Source of the DNA: Clostridia bacterium
GTDB lineage: Bacteria > Bacillota > Clostridia > Peptostreptococcales > Acidaminobacteraceae
Length of the DNA stretch: 64,000 bases
Direction of reading: 5' to 3'
Assembly (NCBI GenBank): GCA_016937975.1
Contig: JAFGVN010000012.1
Coordinates: 1-64,000, forward strand
In this document: positions 41,007 through 50,282 of the stretch, one piece after another
How positions within the stretch are numbered: position 1 is the first letter of the stretch
Layout: every line of letters starts with the position of its first letter
Program-made: the position numbers and the translations under genes
Notes under the pieces: model-generated
The model's input: only the letters and a program-made list of their open reading frames with translations
What the model was told of the DNA's origin: nothing
The model's database searches: none

Positions 41007-42590
41007 ATGAAACGATTATTATTTTTACTATTTCCTATAGTCATTATGGGGTTAATGGCATTGTTATATATAAATGCAGATGATTTTAATAATAACAATA
41101 TTAATTCAATTATACTCAATGGGGAAACTTTGAATTTAAATGATTCATCTGTACAACTTTTTAAAGATACGCTGTTAAGATTAGATGAGGCATCACAAGA
41201 ATCTATTACCGAGTACTATTTGAAATGGGAAGTTAATTTGGAAAAGAAGTTTGGAAATGATTTGGCTTTCCAAGTACTCTTGAATGATAATTATGAAAAT
41301 GTACATATAAAATCACTTCAATCCAATAAATATTATGTTATAAAAGGGGATTTAGCACATTATTTATATGGTCTTGATGATGCCTCAAGTTTATACGAGT
41401 ACCAATACTTGCCTGAAATTACCTTATTGATAAACGATTCACCTGTCGATACGAAAACAGAATTTCGATGGCAATATGAACTAGGAGATGAAAAGTGGTA
41501 TGAAACATCCAAGAGCCTAGGTGAAAGTTTTACTTTTACAACAGCTTCATCCCATAATGAATTTGAGTTGATTTCAAGTAAAGCATTTAATGGCATGTCC
41601 ACCTCCATTTATGATGAAGAAGATGTTTTGATTCACCAAGGTGATTTGAAGGATTTTGTTTTCGATCATGAAGGGTTGTATAGGATTGAGATGACTTTAA
41701 ATTGGCAAGACAAGCACCTTTCAGGGGAAAGTACAACACAATTTATGGTTAATTATGATTTGCCAGTCTTTGTGAGTCTTCAAAAACCAATTGTTGAACA
41801 AGGTGAAACAACAGTGATCCTTGTAGACCATTTAAATGATCCAGATTCCTTGACCTTATATCAATCCTATATGGAAGGGTTGAGTTTTAAAACCATTAAT
41901 GATCAATATGTATGCTTTATTCCATCAACTTACTATACGGATCTTGGAACTTATGAGTTTACAGTCACTGCTGATGGTGAGGTTTTCACAAAAACCTTAG
42001 AAGTTGTTAGTCGAGATTTTGAACTTCAATTTTTAACCGTAGATGAAAAAACGACACAATCCACACAAACTGCTGAAGCCTATGCAGAATATAACAAGTA
42101 TTATAAAGGTGCGTTGAAAGAAAGTGTGCATCCTGATGTAAATAATTTTTCTGAACAAATCTTTATTTTGCCTGCTTATGGACGTTTAACGACAGAGTTT
42201 GGTGTGAATCGTTATGTGAATAATAAACCGACATCTTATCATCATGCAGGTTGGGATATTGCGAATGCAATTGGTACGGATGTTATTGCAGCTGGAGAAG
42301 GTACGGTTGCATTGTCCATGTATCTTCAAGTAACGGGTAACACCATTGTGATCAGCCATGGCAATGGTATTTTCACAACCTACTTTCACTTGAATGAACG
42401 ATTAATTGAAGCAGGGGAAGTTGTTGAATCGGGCACATTAATTGGGAAGATGGGAACAACAGGTTTTTCTACAGGCTCACATTTGCATTTTGGCATCTCG
42501 TATTATGAAATGAATTTGGAACCAGGTTATTTTATCTTTGGCGAAAGAATAACTTACAACAATTATAAAAACTATTTTAGAGAGGAGTAG
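41007..42590 (+). CDS. M23 family metallopeptidase (LytM domain), membrane-anchored
   Basis: This is a predicted extracytoplasmic peptidoglycan endopeptidase or scaffold. The 527-residue protein has an N-terminal signal anchor (LLFLLFPIVIMGLMALLY), a long beta-rich region, and a C-terminal M23 domain with HHAGWDIANAIGTDVIAAGEGTV, HGNGIFTTYFHLNE and GSHLHFGI, carrying the metal-binding His and Asp residues. A TATAAT box lies at 40984-40989. ATG 41007 with AGAGGTG upstream is preferred to GTG 41001. It lies 3 nt before the aminopeptidase gene, which is probably co-transcribed. Confidence 0.88.
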   Translation: MKRLLFLLFPIVIMGLMALLYINADDFNNNNINSIILNGETLNLNDSSVQLFKDTLLRLDEASQESITEYYLKWEVNLEKKFGNDLAFQVLLNDNYENVHIKSLQSNKYYVIKGDLAHYLYGLDDASSLYEYQYLPEITLLINDSPVDTKTEFRWQYELGDEKWYETSKSLGESFTFTTASSHNEFELISSKAFNGMSTSIYDEEDVLIHQGDLKDFVFDHEGLYRIEMTLNWQDKHLSGESTTQFMVNYDLPVFVSLQKPIVEQGETTVILVDHLNDPDSLTLYQSYMEGLSFKTINDQYVCFIPSTYYTDLGTYEFTVTADGEVFTKTLEVVSRDFELQFLTVDEKTTQSTQTAEAYAEYNKYYKGALKESVHPDVNNFSEQIFILPAYGRLTTEFGVNRYVNNKPTSYHHAGWDIANAIGTDVIAAGEGTVALSMYLQVTGNTIVISHGNGIFTTYFHLNERLIEAGEVVESGTLIGKMGTTGFSTGSHLHFGISYYEMNLEPGYFIFGERITYNNYKNYFREE

Positions 42591-42593
42591 CAT

Positions 42594-44015
42594 ATGATTA
42601 AGCAAATGACACAAATGCAACCTGCTGATGTTTATGGTATTTTTTATCATGAAAAAGCAGGTTTACAAACTACAATGAATTTACCTGAAACAGTTGAGCA
42701 GTTCTTGAAATTGAAAGATTATAAAGGTAAAAAAGGTGAAATCATAGAGATTCCAGTTTTAAGTGATAAAATTGAAACCTATATGATCATCGGATTAGGT
42801 GAAGATGAACATCCTCAAGTACAGGATTTACAGAAGTACATTGCAAAAGTGGTAAAAAAGGCAAAAGGTAATAAAGCAACATCTGTCGCTATTTTAGCTG
42901 AAGAAATGGATGCACATGAAATTTTGTTGATCAGTGAGGCTTTGGTGGTTACACAATATGATTTTGATGCTTACAAATCAGATAAAAAAGAAAATACCAT
43001 TCAAGAAGTACACCTGATGACAACCCATAAAGAAGCTATGAAGGAAGGTGCTATTCTTGGTGAAGCAACGGTATTAGCACGCCAATTGGTCAATGAACCT
43101 GCAAATGTTTTAAATCCAATTGCTTTAGCTGAGGCAGCTGAGCAAGCGGGTAAATCATCTGGTTTTGAAGTGAAAATTTTCGATGAGCATGATATTCAAA
43201 AAATGAATATGATCGCTTATTGGGAAGTTGCAAAATCCTCTGACAACAAACCTCGATTTATTGTAATGACTTATAAAGGCAATCCAGAGTCTGAAGAAAT
43301 TTTAGGTTTAGTAGGTAAAGGCTTGACCTATGACTCAGGTGGCTACTCCATTAAAACAAAAGATGGTATGATCACCATGAAAAGCGATATGGGTGGTTCA
43401 GCTGCTGTTATTGGTGCGATGAAAGCCATAGCGGAGAAAAAATTAAATGTAAATGTTACAGCTGTAATTGCAGCGTGCGAAAATATGATTTCAGGTGGTG
43501 CATACCGACCAGGGGATATTATTGGCTCAAGAGGTGGTAAAACAATCTTTATTCAATCCACTGATGCAGAAGGTCGTTTAACATTAATTGATGCTGTTGA
43601 TTACATCATTAAAGATGAAAAAGTAACAAAGGTTATTGATATTGCAACATTGACTGGTGCTTGTTTAGTTGCCCTTGGCACAACAACCACTGGTATTGTT
43701 TCAAACAATGATGAATTCTATCAATCCCTTGATAAGGTTTCAAAATTAACGGGTGAGAGAGTTTGGAGAATGCCAGTTTTTCCAGAATACTACGAAATTC
43801 TAAAACATAAGGAAGCAGATCTTGTCAATGCAACACGTATGGCAGGTATGATTACAGCAGGGATGTTCATTGGTGAGTTCGTAGGTGATACACCATGGAT
43901 TCATATGGATATTGCTGGTACATCTTGGGTATCGAGTGCTAGTGATTACTATTCAAACGGTGGCACTGGCGCTGGTGTAAAGAACTTATATTTTATGGCA
44001 AAAGAGATGATGTAA
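42594..44015 (+). CDS. pepA: Leucyl aminopeptidase (M17 family)
   Basis: This cytoplasmic two-metal exopeptidase has 473 residues. Its C-terminal catalytic domain has VGKGLTYDSGGYSIKTKDGMITMKSDMGGSAAVIG, then STDAEGRLTLIDA with the metal-binding Asp/Glu and catalytic Arg, and IATLTGACLVALG. The usual NTDAEGRL reads STDAEGRL here; the Asn is not a metal ligand, so activity is probably kept. The N-terminal domain is the standard macro-like module. AGAGGAG precedes ATG. It is followed by a strong terminator. Confidence 0.92.
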   Translation: MIKQMTQMQPADVYGIFYHEKAGLQTTMNLPETVEQFLKLKDYKGKKGEIIEIPVLSDKIETYMIIGLGEDEHPQVQDLQKYIAKVVKKAKGNKATSVAILAEEMDAHEILLISEALVVTQYDFDAYKSDKKENTIQEVHLMTTHKEAMKEGAILGEATVLARQLVNEPANVLNPIALAEAAEQAGKSSGFEVKIFDEHDIQKMNMIAYWEVAKSSDNKPRFIVMTYKGNPESEEILGLVGKGLTYDSGGYSIKTKDGMITMKSDMGGSAAVIGAMKAIAEKKLNVNVTAVIAACENMISGGAYRPGDIIGSRGGKTIFIQSTDAEGRLTLIDAVDYIIKDEKVTKVIDIATLTGACLVALGTTTTGIVSNNDEFYQSLDKVSKLTGERVWRMPVFPEYYEILKHKEADLVNATRMAGMITAGMFIGEFVGDTPWIHMDIAGTSWVSSASDYYSNGGTGAGVKNLYFMAKEMM

Positions 44016-44017
44016 AA

Positions 44018-44046
44018 CAAAAACCACGCGAAAGCGTGGTTTTACT
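44018..44046 (+). terminator. Terminator after pepA
   Basis: Stem AAACCACGC (44021-44029) / GCGTGGTTT (44034-44042), GAAA tetraloop, flanked by A and T residues. Confidence 0.85.
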
Positions 44047-44074
44047 ATTTGTAAATTTCCCTATCCCATTTTTT

Positions 44075-44335
44075 TTACTTGTAATATTGGTGCACGCGTT
44101 TTAAAACAGTTTCTGGTGTTACATTGGTTGCATCGATCACGAGCATGTTTCGATCCCCATTTTTGTGAAATTGTACAGGCTCTATTTCTTCATATGCCTC
44201 GTCAATACCTGTTACAATTGTAACATCAGCATCAAGTCCTGGAGAATCATAATCATGTACGTCAAAGCCTTCATTAATTAATACTTGTTTTACTTCGTCT
44301 AATCCTTTTTGTATGGCGATTTTGATATTTTTCAT
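44075..44335 (-). CDS. YkuS-family protein (UPF0180)
   Basis: An 86-residue soluble protein with the YkuS signature: IQKGLDEVKQVLINEGFDVHDYDSPGLDADVTIVTGIDE and MLVIDATNVTPETVLKRV. The family is of unknown function in Firmicutes. AGGGAGGTGG lies upstream of ATG. It is a single gene on the minus strand between the pepA terminator and a divergent membrane protein gene. Confidence 0.88.
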   Translation of the reverse strand: MKNIKIAIQKGLDEVKQVLINEGFDVHDYDSPGLDADVTIVTGIDEAYEEIEPVQFHKNGDRNMLVIDATNVTPETVLKRVHQYYK

Positions 44336-44476
44336 AAAGCCACCTCCCTATAGAATAGTTACCCAGAATTATGATGACTATGCAAAAAAAATTGAATTTT
44401 CTTCCAAGACATTTCTCTAGATTCTTTACTTTTATTTCTATAAATATTATGATAGATGAGAAAGGTAGTGTATAAA

Positions 44477-44923
44477 ATGAATCAGAAAAGATATCTATGG
44501 CATTTTGATCGATTAACGGCATTATTAGTCGCTTTCGGTAATCTTTTTATGGGATTGTTTATTGCATTTCGTTTGTTAATCAACCCATCTTTTCTTAGAG
44601 ATCAACTGGGACTATCCATGAAGTTTCCCTTTGGGGTCAAAGTGGTATTATCCTTTGTGATTGTGTTGATGGCAATCTATGTACTAAGTGATTTTTTAAA
44701 GAGAAAACATCGCAGTCGTATGATTTTGGCAGGTGTTGAAACCTTAATTCTAGCTTTTTTACTGAGAAACACCTTTGTCGTTTTCTTGTTTGAAGGATTG
44801 GATTTGGAACCTATTGGTGTAACCATAGCTTTATTGTTATTGGAAAGTGTTTTGATATATCATACGTTATTTTCAAAGCAAATTAATACATATTTTAGAT
44901 TGGTAAAGAAAAAAGAATCATAG
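44477..44923 (+). CDS. Small membrane protein, unknown
   Basis: A 148-residue protein with four hydrophobic segments (about residues 15-38, 55-75, 83-105 and 112-132) and a short basic tail. Not recognised. The start at ATG 44477 is preferred; GAAAGG lies 11 nt upstream, rather far. An in-frame ATG at 44456 has no ribosome binding site. It is divergent from ykuS and followed by a terminator. Confidence 0.65.
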   Translation: MNQKRYLWHFDRLTALLVAFGNLFMGLFIAFRLLINPSFLRDQLGLSMKFPFGVKVVLSFVIVLMAIYVLSDFLKRKHRSRMILAGVETLILAFLLRNTFVVFLFEGLDLEPIGVTIALLLLESVLIYHTLFSKQINTYFRLVKKKES

Positions 44924-44931
44924 GATTACAG

Positions 44932-44955
44932 AAAAAGAATCTTTGGATTCTTTTA
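44932..44955 (+). terminator. Terminator
   Basis: Stem AAAAAGAATC (44932-44941) / GATTCTTTT (44946-44954), loop TTTG. Confidence 0.78.
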
Positions 44956-45013
44956 TTTCTTATGTAGTAGGCTATGGATATAAAAGTATTTGCAACATAG
45001 AAAGTAGGTAAAA

Positions 45014-45817
45014 ATGGAAAAAATGAATCCTATTAAAAGAATCGTCTTGGCTCTAACAGATTTTAGTTTCTCAAACAGGATTGCAGAGGAAAAGTCTTCA
45101 AAGGCATTTGGTGTACTCATGATGAGTTTTTTATTGTTTGTTGTCTTTGCAGGCATATGGACTTCGGTATCGGTTAAACCAGAATTTAATCGTGGAATGG
45201 ATCAAGTTGAAACCATTGTTGGAAGTTTACCTGAATTTACAATTTCACATGGTGAATTGATTTCAGATGATACTGCTGTTAAATTTTATCAGCAAGAAGA
45301 TATTAAAGTAGTGTATGACATACATTATTCTATGACAGATTCGATGATAAAAGGGAAATATGGTGAGGTCTTTGTCATCCGTAAAGATGGATTGAAATAT
45401 GATCGTGAAGATGTCATACTTTTTAGTACTTTCTCTAATGCCAGCGGTGTACAGGAACAAGATTTTACGAAAGAAAACATTCTAACAACTGTAGATTTTT
45501 TAAGAGGATTATTTTTCCCTGTGATGATTGTATTGGCAGTTCTCTTCTTGCTTTTCCTATTGTTCTTATCTTTAGTAGCTTGGGTAATGATTGTAATTAT
45601 AAATGGTTTTATGAGAAAAGACATTTTAACAGGTTCTTGTTATAAACTCGGTATTTATGCGATGCTGCCAGCAAATATTCTGATGGTAATGAGATGGTTT
45701 GTAGGTGTGAATATACCATTTTTTACACTGATTTATCTTGGTGTTGTAGGTTATTATGGTTATAGATACCTGGGTGCTTATGAATCGGTCAAAACTATAG
45801 ACCATATATACGAATAG
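45014..45817 (+). CDS. DUF1189 family membrane protein
   Basis: A 267-residue membrane protein with an N-terminal transmembrane segment (about residues 30-50), an extracytoplasmic beta-rich domain of about 110 residues, then three or four further hydrophobic segments (FFPVMIVLAVLFLLFLLFL and others). This layout and the C-terminal MLPANILMVMRWF block match DUF1189, found in Gram-positive bacteria, function unknown. Its stop codon falls in the stem of the downstream terminator. Confidence 0.78.
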   Translation: MEKMNPIKRIVLALTDFSFSNRIAEEKSSKAFGVLMMSFLLFVVFAGIWTSVSVKPEFNRGMDQVETIVGSLPEFTISHGELISDDTAVKFYQQEDIKVVYDIHYSMTDSMIKGKYGEVFVIRKDGLKYDREDVILFSTFSNASGVQEQDFTKENILTTVDFLRGLFFPVMIVLAVLFLLFLLFLSLVAWVMIVIINGFMRKDILTGSCYKLGIYAMLPANILMVMRWFVGVNIPFFTLIYLGVVGYYGYRYLGAYESVKTIDHIYE

Positions 45818-45842
45818 CTGTTCATAGGAACAGCTATTTTTT
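45813..45842 (+). terminator. Terminator overlapping the DUF1189 stop codon
   Basis: Stem AATAGCTGTTC (45813-45823) / GAACAGCTATT (45828-45838), loop ATAG, followed by a T-run. Confidence 0.9.
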
Positions 45843-45875
45843 TGGTTTCAAACATGAAAATGCTTACAAATCCTT

Positions 45876-46901
45876 CTATTCAATTGTTTTTATCGTGAAA
45901 CTGTCATCAAATAATTCCACTTTGTCTTTGATTGCTTCTGAAACTAAGATTTCCTTATCTTTCTTAACAATGATGATCGAAACATCCTTTAAAGTTTTCA
46001 CGGCATTAATTGCTCCCTCTACACCTAAAGTGTATAAGCTGGTCGATAATGCATCGCCTTCAAAGGAGGTATCTGTAATAACGGTTATACTGAGTATATC
46101 ATTATTAATGGGATACCCGGTTCTAGGGTCAAAAATATGATGATAAAGGATATCGTCTTCAATGAAATATCTTTCTGTAATCCCTGAGGTAACAATTGAT
46201 TTGTCATGTAATGCAAGGGATAACAAGACATTAGATTGGTTGAGTACTGGATTTTTTACACCTATGATCCAGTTGTCAGTATCTTTGGGTTGACCTAAAG
46301 CAAAAACATTGCCACCTAAGTTAATTAATCCTCTAGTAAAGCCATTGTCTTTTAATGTTTGAGCAATTTCATCTGCAATGAAACCTTTTGCAATAGCGCC
46401 TAAATCTATGGAACAACCATCGTCTAAAGTGACGAAATGATGATCGCCTAAATGGACTTGTTTGTAACCGACATGGGCTAAAGCATCATCAATTTCCCTT
46501 TGCTCAGGTATACGAGCATTTTCCGTTCCGATTTGCCATAAATCAACAATGGGATTGATGGTAATATCAAATTTTCCTTGTGAAAATTCTGAATAGCTGA
46601 GACTGGTTTTGATTATATGATAAGTTTCCTCGTGAACTTCATAGCTCTTTAATGCATTGAGCTGATAAACATCGCTTTTTTCATTGTGACGATCAAACAG
46701 ATTGTCATAATAATGGATTAATTCAGTGATCGGTTCTAAATCAGCAGGATTATCCGTACCATATAAAGTGATATCAATAATAGTGCCTAAATAGAAATAG
46801 GTTTGATGAATGGATTTTTCATCTCCATTGAAATGTTGAAAAATAATCATACCAAAGATTAGTACGAGAAGGATGATACTGGTTATTATTTTTTTTGTCA
46901 T
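45876..46901 (-). CDS. apbE: FAD:protein FMN transferase (ApbE)
   Basis: This enzyme attaches FMN covalently to Thr/Ser of extracytoplasmic flavoproteins such as RnfG, RnfD or FMN-binding reductases. The 341-residue protein has an N-terminal membrane anchor without a lipobox Cys, the segment YLGTIIDITLYG, SIDLGAIAKGFIADE, INLGGNVFALG and HHIFDPRTGYPINN with the later EGDALSTSLYTLG, all ApbE features. The ribosome binding site AAAGGAGAG precedes ATG. It is divergent from the NusG-II gene; the two are often linked in Clostridia near redox genes. Confidence 0.94.
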   Translation of the reverse strand: MTKKIITSIILLVLIFGMIIFQHFNGDEKSIHQTYFYLGTIIDITLYGTDNPADLEPITELIHYYDNLFDRHNEKSDVYQLNALKSYEVHEETYHIIKTSLSYSEFSQGKFDITINPIVDLWQIGTENARIPEQREIDDALAHVGYKQVHLGDHHFVTLDDGCSIDLGAIAKGFIADEIAQTLKDNGFTRGLINLGGNVFALGQPKDTDNWIIGVKNPVLNQSNVLLSLALHDKSIVTSGITERYFIEDDILYHHIFDPRTGYPINNDILSITVITDTSFEGDALSTSLYTLGVEGAINAVKTLKDVSIIIVKKDKEILVSEAIKDKVELFDDSFTIKTIE

Positions 46902-46932
46902 GTTACTCTCCTTTAATGATTATTTAAGATTA

Positions 46933-46952
46933 TATCACATATTATTGTGATA
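46933..46952. promoter_or_regulatory. Inverted repeat TATCACA-N6-TGTGATA between apbE and the NusG-II gene
   Basis: Perfect 7-bp arms (46933-46939 and 46946-46952) in the shared divergent promoter region; the right arm runs into a possible -10 (TACAAT, 46951-46956) of the + strand gene. The half-site order is the reverse of the classical CRP/FNR site. A further imperfect hairpin (AGTGATG / CATCACT, 46972-47000) lies in the 5' leader of that gene. Confidence 0.5.
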
Positions 46953-47017
46953 CAATAGAGATGGAAATTATAGTGATGAAATCCAATTGGTTGCATCACT
47001 TTCATACAGGAGGTCTA

Positions 47018-47392
47018 ATGAAAAAAGGCGATATTGCCATCATCGTATTTTTAATCATGGTTGCGTTAGGTGGATCAGTATATTTGTTTTTAAAAGGCAA
47101 TCAAGGGGGAACAAAATACGTTGTAATCACCCATGATCAGAAAGTAGTTCAACGTATAAAAATAACAGATGATTATTCATCTTCCTATACCTTTAAAGAG
47201 GGCGATGACTACAATATAGTAAAAATTGAAAAAGGAAAAGTTTGGATTGAAGAAGCAAACTGTAACAATCAAGTTTGCGTATTTGAAAATCCCATTGATA
47301 AAGTAGGGCAAGCCATTGTTTGCTTGCCACATAAGTTAATTGTTGAAATACAAGGTGATGAAGAACGCAACATTGATATCATATCTGAGTAG
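47018..47392 (+). CDS. NusG domain II-containing protein
   Basis: This 124-residue protein has an N-terminal membrane anchor (IAIIVFLIMVALGGSVYLFL) and an extracytoplasmic NusG-II fold with NIVKIEKGKVWIEEANCNNQVCVFENPIDKVGQAIVCLPHKLIVEI. The C-N-N-Q-V-C pair and the CLPHKL motif are typical. Family members accompany ApbE and redox membrane complexes. The ATG at 47018 with AGGAGGT is used; a frame from 46961 would run through the leader hairpin. It is 15 nt upstream of the next gene. Confidence 0.88.
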   Translation: MKKGDIAIIVFLIMVALGGSVYLFLKGNQGGTKYVVITHDQKVVQRIKITDDYSSSYTFKEGDDYNIVKIEKGKVWIEEANCNNQVCVFENPIDKVGQAIVCLPHKLIVEIQGDEERNIDIISE

Positions 47393-47407
47393 GAGGATCA
47401 TAGGCAT

Positions 47408-47917
47408 ATGTTATTATATCTTTTAATCTTATTTGCAAAAATAATTGAAGTCACTTTAATGACTCTTAGAATAGTCTTTATCACAAAAGGTGAAAGAAAG
47501 CTTGGCGCAATGGTCGCTTTTGTGGAAGTCACCCTATGGTTGTTTATTGTTACTTTTGTTTTAAATGACTTAATGAGTGATCCTATTAAAGCCGTGTTTT
47601 ATGCTTTAGGTTTTGCCATCGGCAATTACATGGGAAGTTTACTGGAAAACAAAATAGGACTTGGACTATCTCAAGTTCAAATTATTGTTAAAGAAGAACA
47701 TGGCAAGCCATTAGCAAATGATCTTAGAGAGGCTGGTTTTGCTGTGACTCTTGTTCTAGGCGAAGGTAAAAACCATGATCGTTATATCTTATTTATGTAT
47801 GTTCAAAGAAAAAGAGTTAGACAATTATTGGAATTGGTAAAACATTTGCAAGACAATGCGGTCATTACTGTAATGGAAACAAAACCTCTTTATGGAGGAT
47901 ATGGTTTAAGAAAATAA
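47408..47917 (+). CDS. DUF2179/DUF5698 family membrane protein (UPF0316, YebE-like)
   Basis: A 169-residue protein with three transmembrane segments in its first 95 residues (LLYLLILFAKIIEVTLMTLRIVFITKGERKLGAMVAFVEVTLWLF ... AVFYALGFAIGNYMGSLLE) and a cytoplasmic C-terminal DUF2179 domain (IIVKEEHGKPLANDLREAGFAVTLVLGEGK). The role is unknown. AGGAGG precedes ATG. Its stop shares one base with the dinB start. Confidence 0.88.
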   Translation: MLLYLLILFAKIIEVTLMTLRIVFITKGERKLGAMVAFVEVTLWLFIVTFVLNDLMSDPIKAVFYALGFAIGNYMGSLLENKIGLGLSQVQIIVKEEHGKPLANDLREAGFAVTLVLGEGKNHDRYILFMYVQRKRVRQLLELVKHLQDNAVITVMETKPLYGGYGLRK

Positions 47918-48972
47918 TGGAGAGAAAGATTTTACATGTGGATATGGATGCATTCTTTGCCTCAGTAGAACAATTGGATCATCCTGAATATAGAGGAAAA
48001 CCGGTTATTGTAGGTGGTGTATCTGATAGAGGTGTTGTTTCTACCTGTAGTTATGAAGCTAGGAAATATGGCATACACTCTGCACAGCCTGCTTATCTAG
48101 CGAGAAAATTGTGCCCCAATGGTATATTTGTCCATGGCAATCACAAAAGGTATAGTGAAGTCAGTAAAGCTGTTTTTAAAATTCTTTATGAAGTTTGTGA
48201 TCAAGTACAAGTGGTTTCCATTGATGAGGCCTATCTCGATGTATCATCTCTATATTACTCTCCAATGTATATCGCCAAATACATCAAGAAAAGAGTGAAA
48301 GATGAAATTGGATTAACATTATCTGTCGGCATTTCATACAATAAATTTTTGGCAAAATTAGCTTCAGACTGGAACAAACCTGATGGCATTAAGTGGATTA
48401 CAAAGGAAATGATGCCGGATATTCTAAAGCCTTTATCGATTAGAAAGGTCCATGGTTTAGGAGCAAAATCAGTAGAAAAACTCAATAAAATAGGAATCTT
48501 CACTATTGGAGATTTATTGGGTTATGACCAGTATTTCTTAGAATCTTTCTTAGGAAAATATGGAATCGAAATATATGAAAGAATACATGGCATTGATATG
48601 AGACCTGTAGAGGCTGAATCTGGAGAAAGAAAATCCATAGGTACTGAAACTACATTGTCTAAGGATTTAGAGGATAAAGAGGAGATTAAGAAATACTTCT
48701 TAGAATTTTCTAATAAGATCAGTGATACTTTGAAGACGAAACAAATGGTAGCAAAAACAATTACGATTAAAATGAAAACCTGTCAATTTGATTCTCATTC
48801 CCGTTCTAAGACGGTTAATATACCTGTTGTGGAATCCGAAGACCTTTACCACATTGCCTGTGAGTTGTTAAAAGAATATGATTTAAGACTTCCAGTGAGA
48901 TTAGTAGGTATTTCTGTTTCAAATTTGGAGGATCTCAATTCTGTGCAATTATCTTTTTTTGATAATTTTTAA
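47917..48972 (+). CDS. dinB: DNA polymerase IV (Y-family translesion polymerase)
   Basis: This error-prone polymerase bypasses lesions. The 351-residue protein has the catalytic start ILHVDMDAFFASVEQLDHPEYRGKPVIVGG, CSYEARKYGIHSAQPAYLARKLCP, SIDEAYLDVS with the second acidic pair, SVGISYNKFLAKLASDWNKPDG, and a little-finger domain. The C-terminus LNSVQLSFFDNF contains a QLSFFD-like beta-clamp binding motif. I saw no LexA box nearby. It overlaps the DUF2179 gene by one base. Confidence 0.95.
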   Translation: MERKILHVDMDAFFASVEQLDHPEYRGKPVIVGGVSDRGVVSTCSYEARKYGIHSAQPAYLARKLCPNGIFVHGNHKRYSEVSKAVFKILYEVCDQVQVVSIDEAYLDVSSLYYSPMYIAKYIKKRVKDEIGLTLSVGISYNKFLAKLASDWNKPDGIKWITKEMMPDILKPLSIRKVHGLGAKSVEKLNKIGIFTIGDLLGYDQYFLESFLGKYGIEIYERIHGIDMRPVEAESGERKSIGTETTLSKDLEDKEEIKKYFLEFSNKISDTLKTKQMVAKTITIKMKTCQFDSHSRSKTVNIPVVESEDLYHIACELLKEYDLRLPVRLVGISVSNLEDLNSVQLSFFDNF

Positions 48973-49024
48973 AAATAAATGAACTTTTTGAACCCGCATT
49001 TGTCAAAGATATACGAGGAGGAAA

Positions 49025-50272
49025 ATGATGAAAAAAATTATACTTTTAATCTTAGTACTTTCATTAGCACTAATAGGTTGCCAATCCAAAACTGAAGAAC
49101 CTGTTAACTTATCAGGTTATTATGAAGGCTTTATCTCTGTAGGTACGAATAAAATACATTTGGAAACAACTTTAAATCAAGAAGATACTTTAACAGGTAC
49201 ATTCTCAATTCCTGGGCAGGGACTATTTGATTTAGAAGTGCTTTCAGGGCATGTAGAAGGTAATTCGGTAAAGTTTGACATTGATTTAGGTGGATTGGTG
49301 GTTAACTTTGAAGGTACATATGCCGGTGATAAAATCATGGGCAGTTATACACAAAGCGGTAGTAGCTTTAACTTTGAATTAAGTAAAACAGAAAAAGTAG
49401 TATTTGATAATCGTGAAAGAATTAGTGTGAATAATGGTGATGTTAAATTGTCTGGTGAATTGATCGTACCAGAAATAGCAAGTGAAATGCCTGTGGTTTT
49501 AATCGTTGCAGGATCAGGTCCAACAGACATGGATGGCAATTCAATGGCTGGTATTTCAGGTAATTCATATTTATATCTAGCAGAAGCCTTAGAAAGTAAA
49601 GGTATTGCTTCTTTGAGATATAATAAGAGAATTTTAGGAAACAACATCAGTGAAGCGGATTTGAAATTCGAAGATTTTGTTGATGATGCAATGTTCTTAG
49701 CTAACATGTTGAAAGAAGATTCCAGATTCTCTTCAGTTTATGTTATTGGTCATAGCCAAGGTGCTTTAATTGCTGAAATACTTGGAAAAGAAATGGATTT
49801 AGATGGTATTGTACTTTTAGAGGGTGCAGGTAATCCAATTGATGAAGTGATAATGGACCAATTGGAAAATCAAACAGACGCAGCAACATTAGCCGTTGTT
49901 GAAAATATTTTTAAAGAAATGAAACAAGGACAAATTGTTAAGGATATTGCGCCACAATTGCAAGCACTGGTTAGAGAAAGCGTACAACCTTTTCTTATTT
50001 CTTGGATGGCCTATGATCCTATAGAAGTATTAAAATCCGTAGATGAACCTCTTTTAGCTGTTTTTGGTTCAGAAGATTTACAGGTTGGTGAAAATGAGGT
50101 GAATGCCTTTAAAAATAGTGAAACACCAGTTGATTATGTTGTCATTGAAGGGATGAATCATGTATTGAAGAAAACCAGTTCTGATTTGAATGAAAATATG
50201 AGTACCTATACAAATCCGGATTTACCAATTCATGAATCTTTAATAGATACACTGATAGAATTTATTAAATAA
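49025..50272 (+). CDS. Alpha/beta-hydrolase lipoprotein
   Basis: A secreted lipoprotein esterase-like enzyme of 415 residues. The signal ends in lipobox LIGC (Cys about residue 19). Residues 25-125 form a beta-rich domain of unknown type. The hydrolase domain has VVLIVAGSGPTDMDGNS, the nucleophile elbow GHSQGA, an acid in VFGSEDLQVGE and His in GMNHVLK. The substrate is unknown. GAGGAGG lies upstream; ATG 49025 or 49028 could start. It is 10 nt upstream of the ybjQ-like gene. Confidence 0.85.
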   Translation: MMKKIILLILVLSLALIGCQSKTEEPVNLSGYYEGFISVGTNKIHLETTLNQEDTLTGTFSIPGQGLFDLEVLSGHVEGNSVKFDIDLGGLVVNFEGTYAGDKIMGSYTQSGSSFNFELSKTEKVVFDNRERISVNNGDVKLSGELIVPEIASEMPVVLIVAGSGPTDMDGNSMAGISGNSYLYLAEALESKGIASLRYNKRILGNNISEADLKFEDFVDDAMFLANMLKEDSRFSSVYVIGHSQGALIAEILGKEMDLDGIVLLEGAGNPIDEVIMDQLENQTDAATLAVVENIFKEMKQGQIVKDIAPQLQALVRESVQPFLISWMAYDPIEVLKSVDEPLLAVFGSEDLQVGENEVNAFKNSETPVDYVVIEGMNHVLKKTSSDLNENMSTYTNPDLPIHESLIDTLIEFIK

Positions 50273-50282
50273 GGAGGCTCCA

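Noticed and set aside
47018-47392. NusG-II gene as a transcription elongation factor NusG
   Set aside because: It has a membrane anchor and only the domain II fold, with no NGN or KOW domains.
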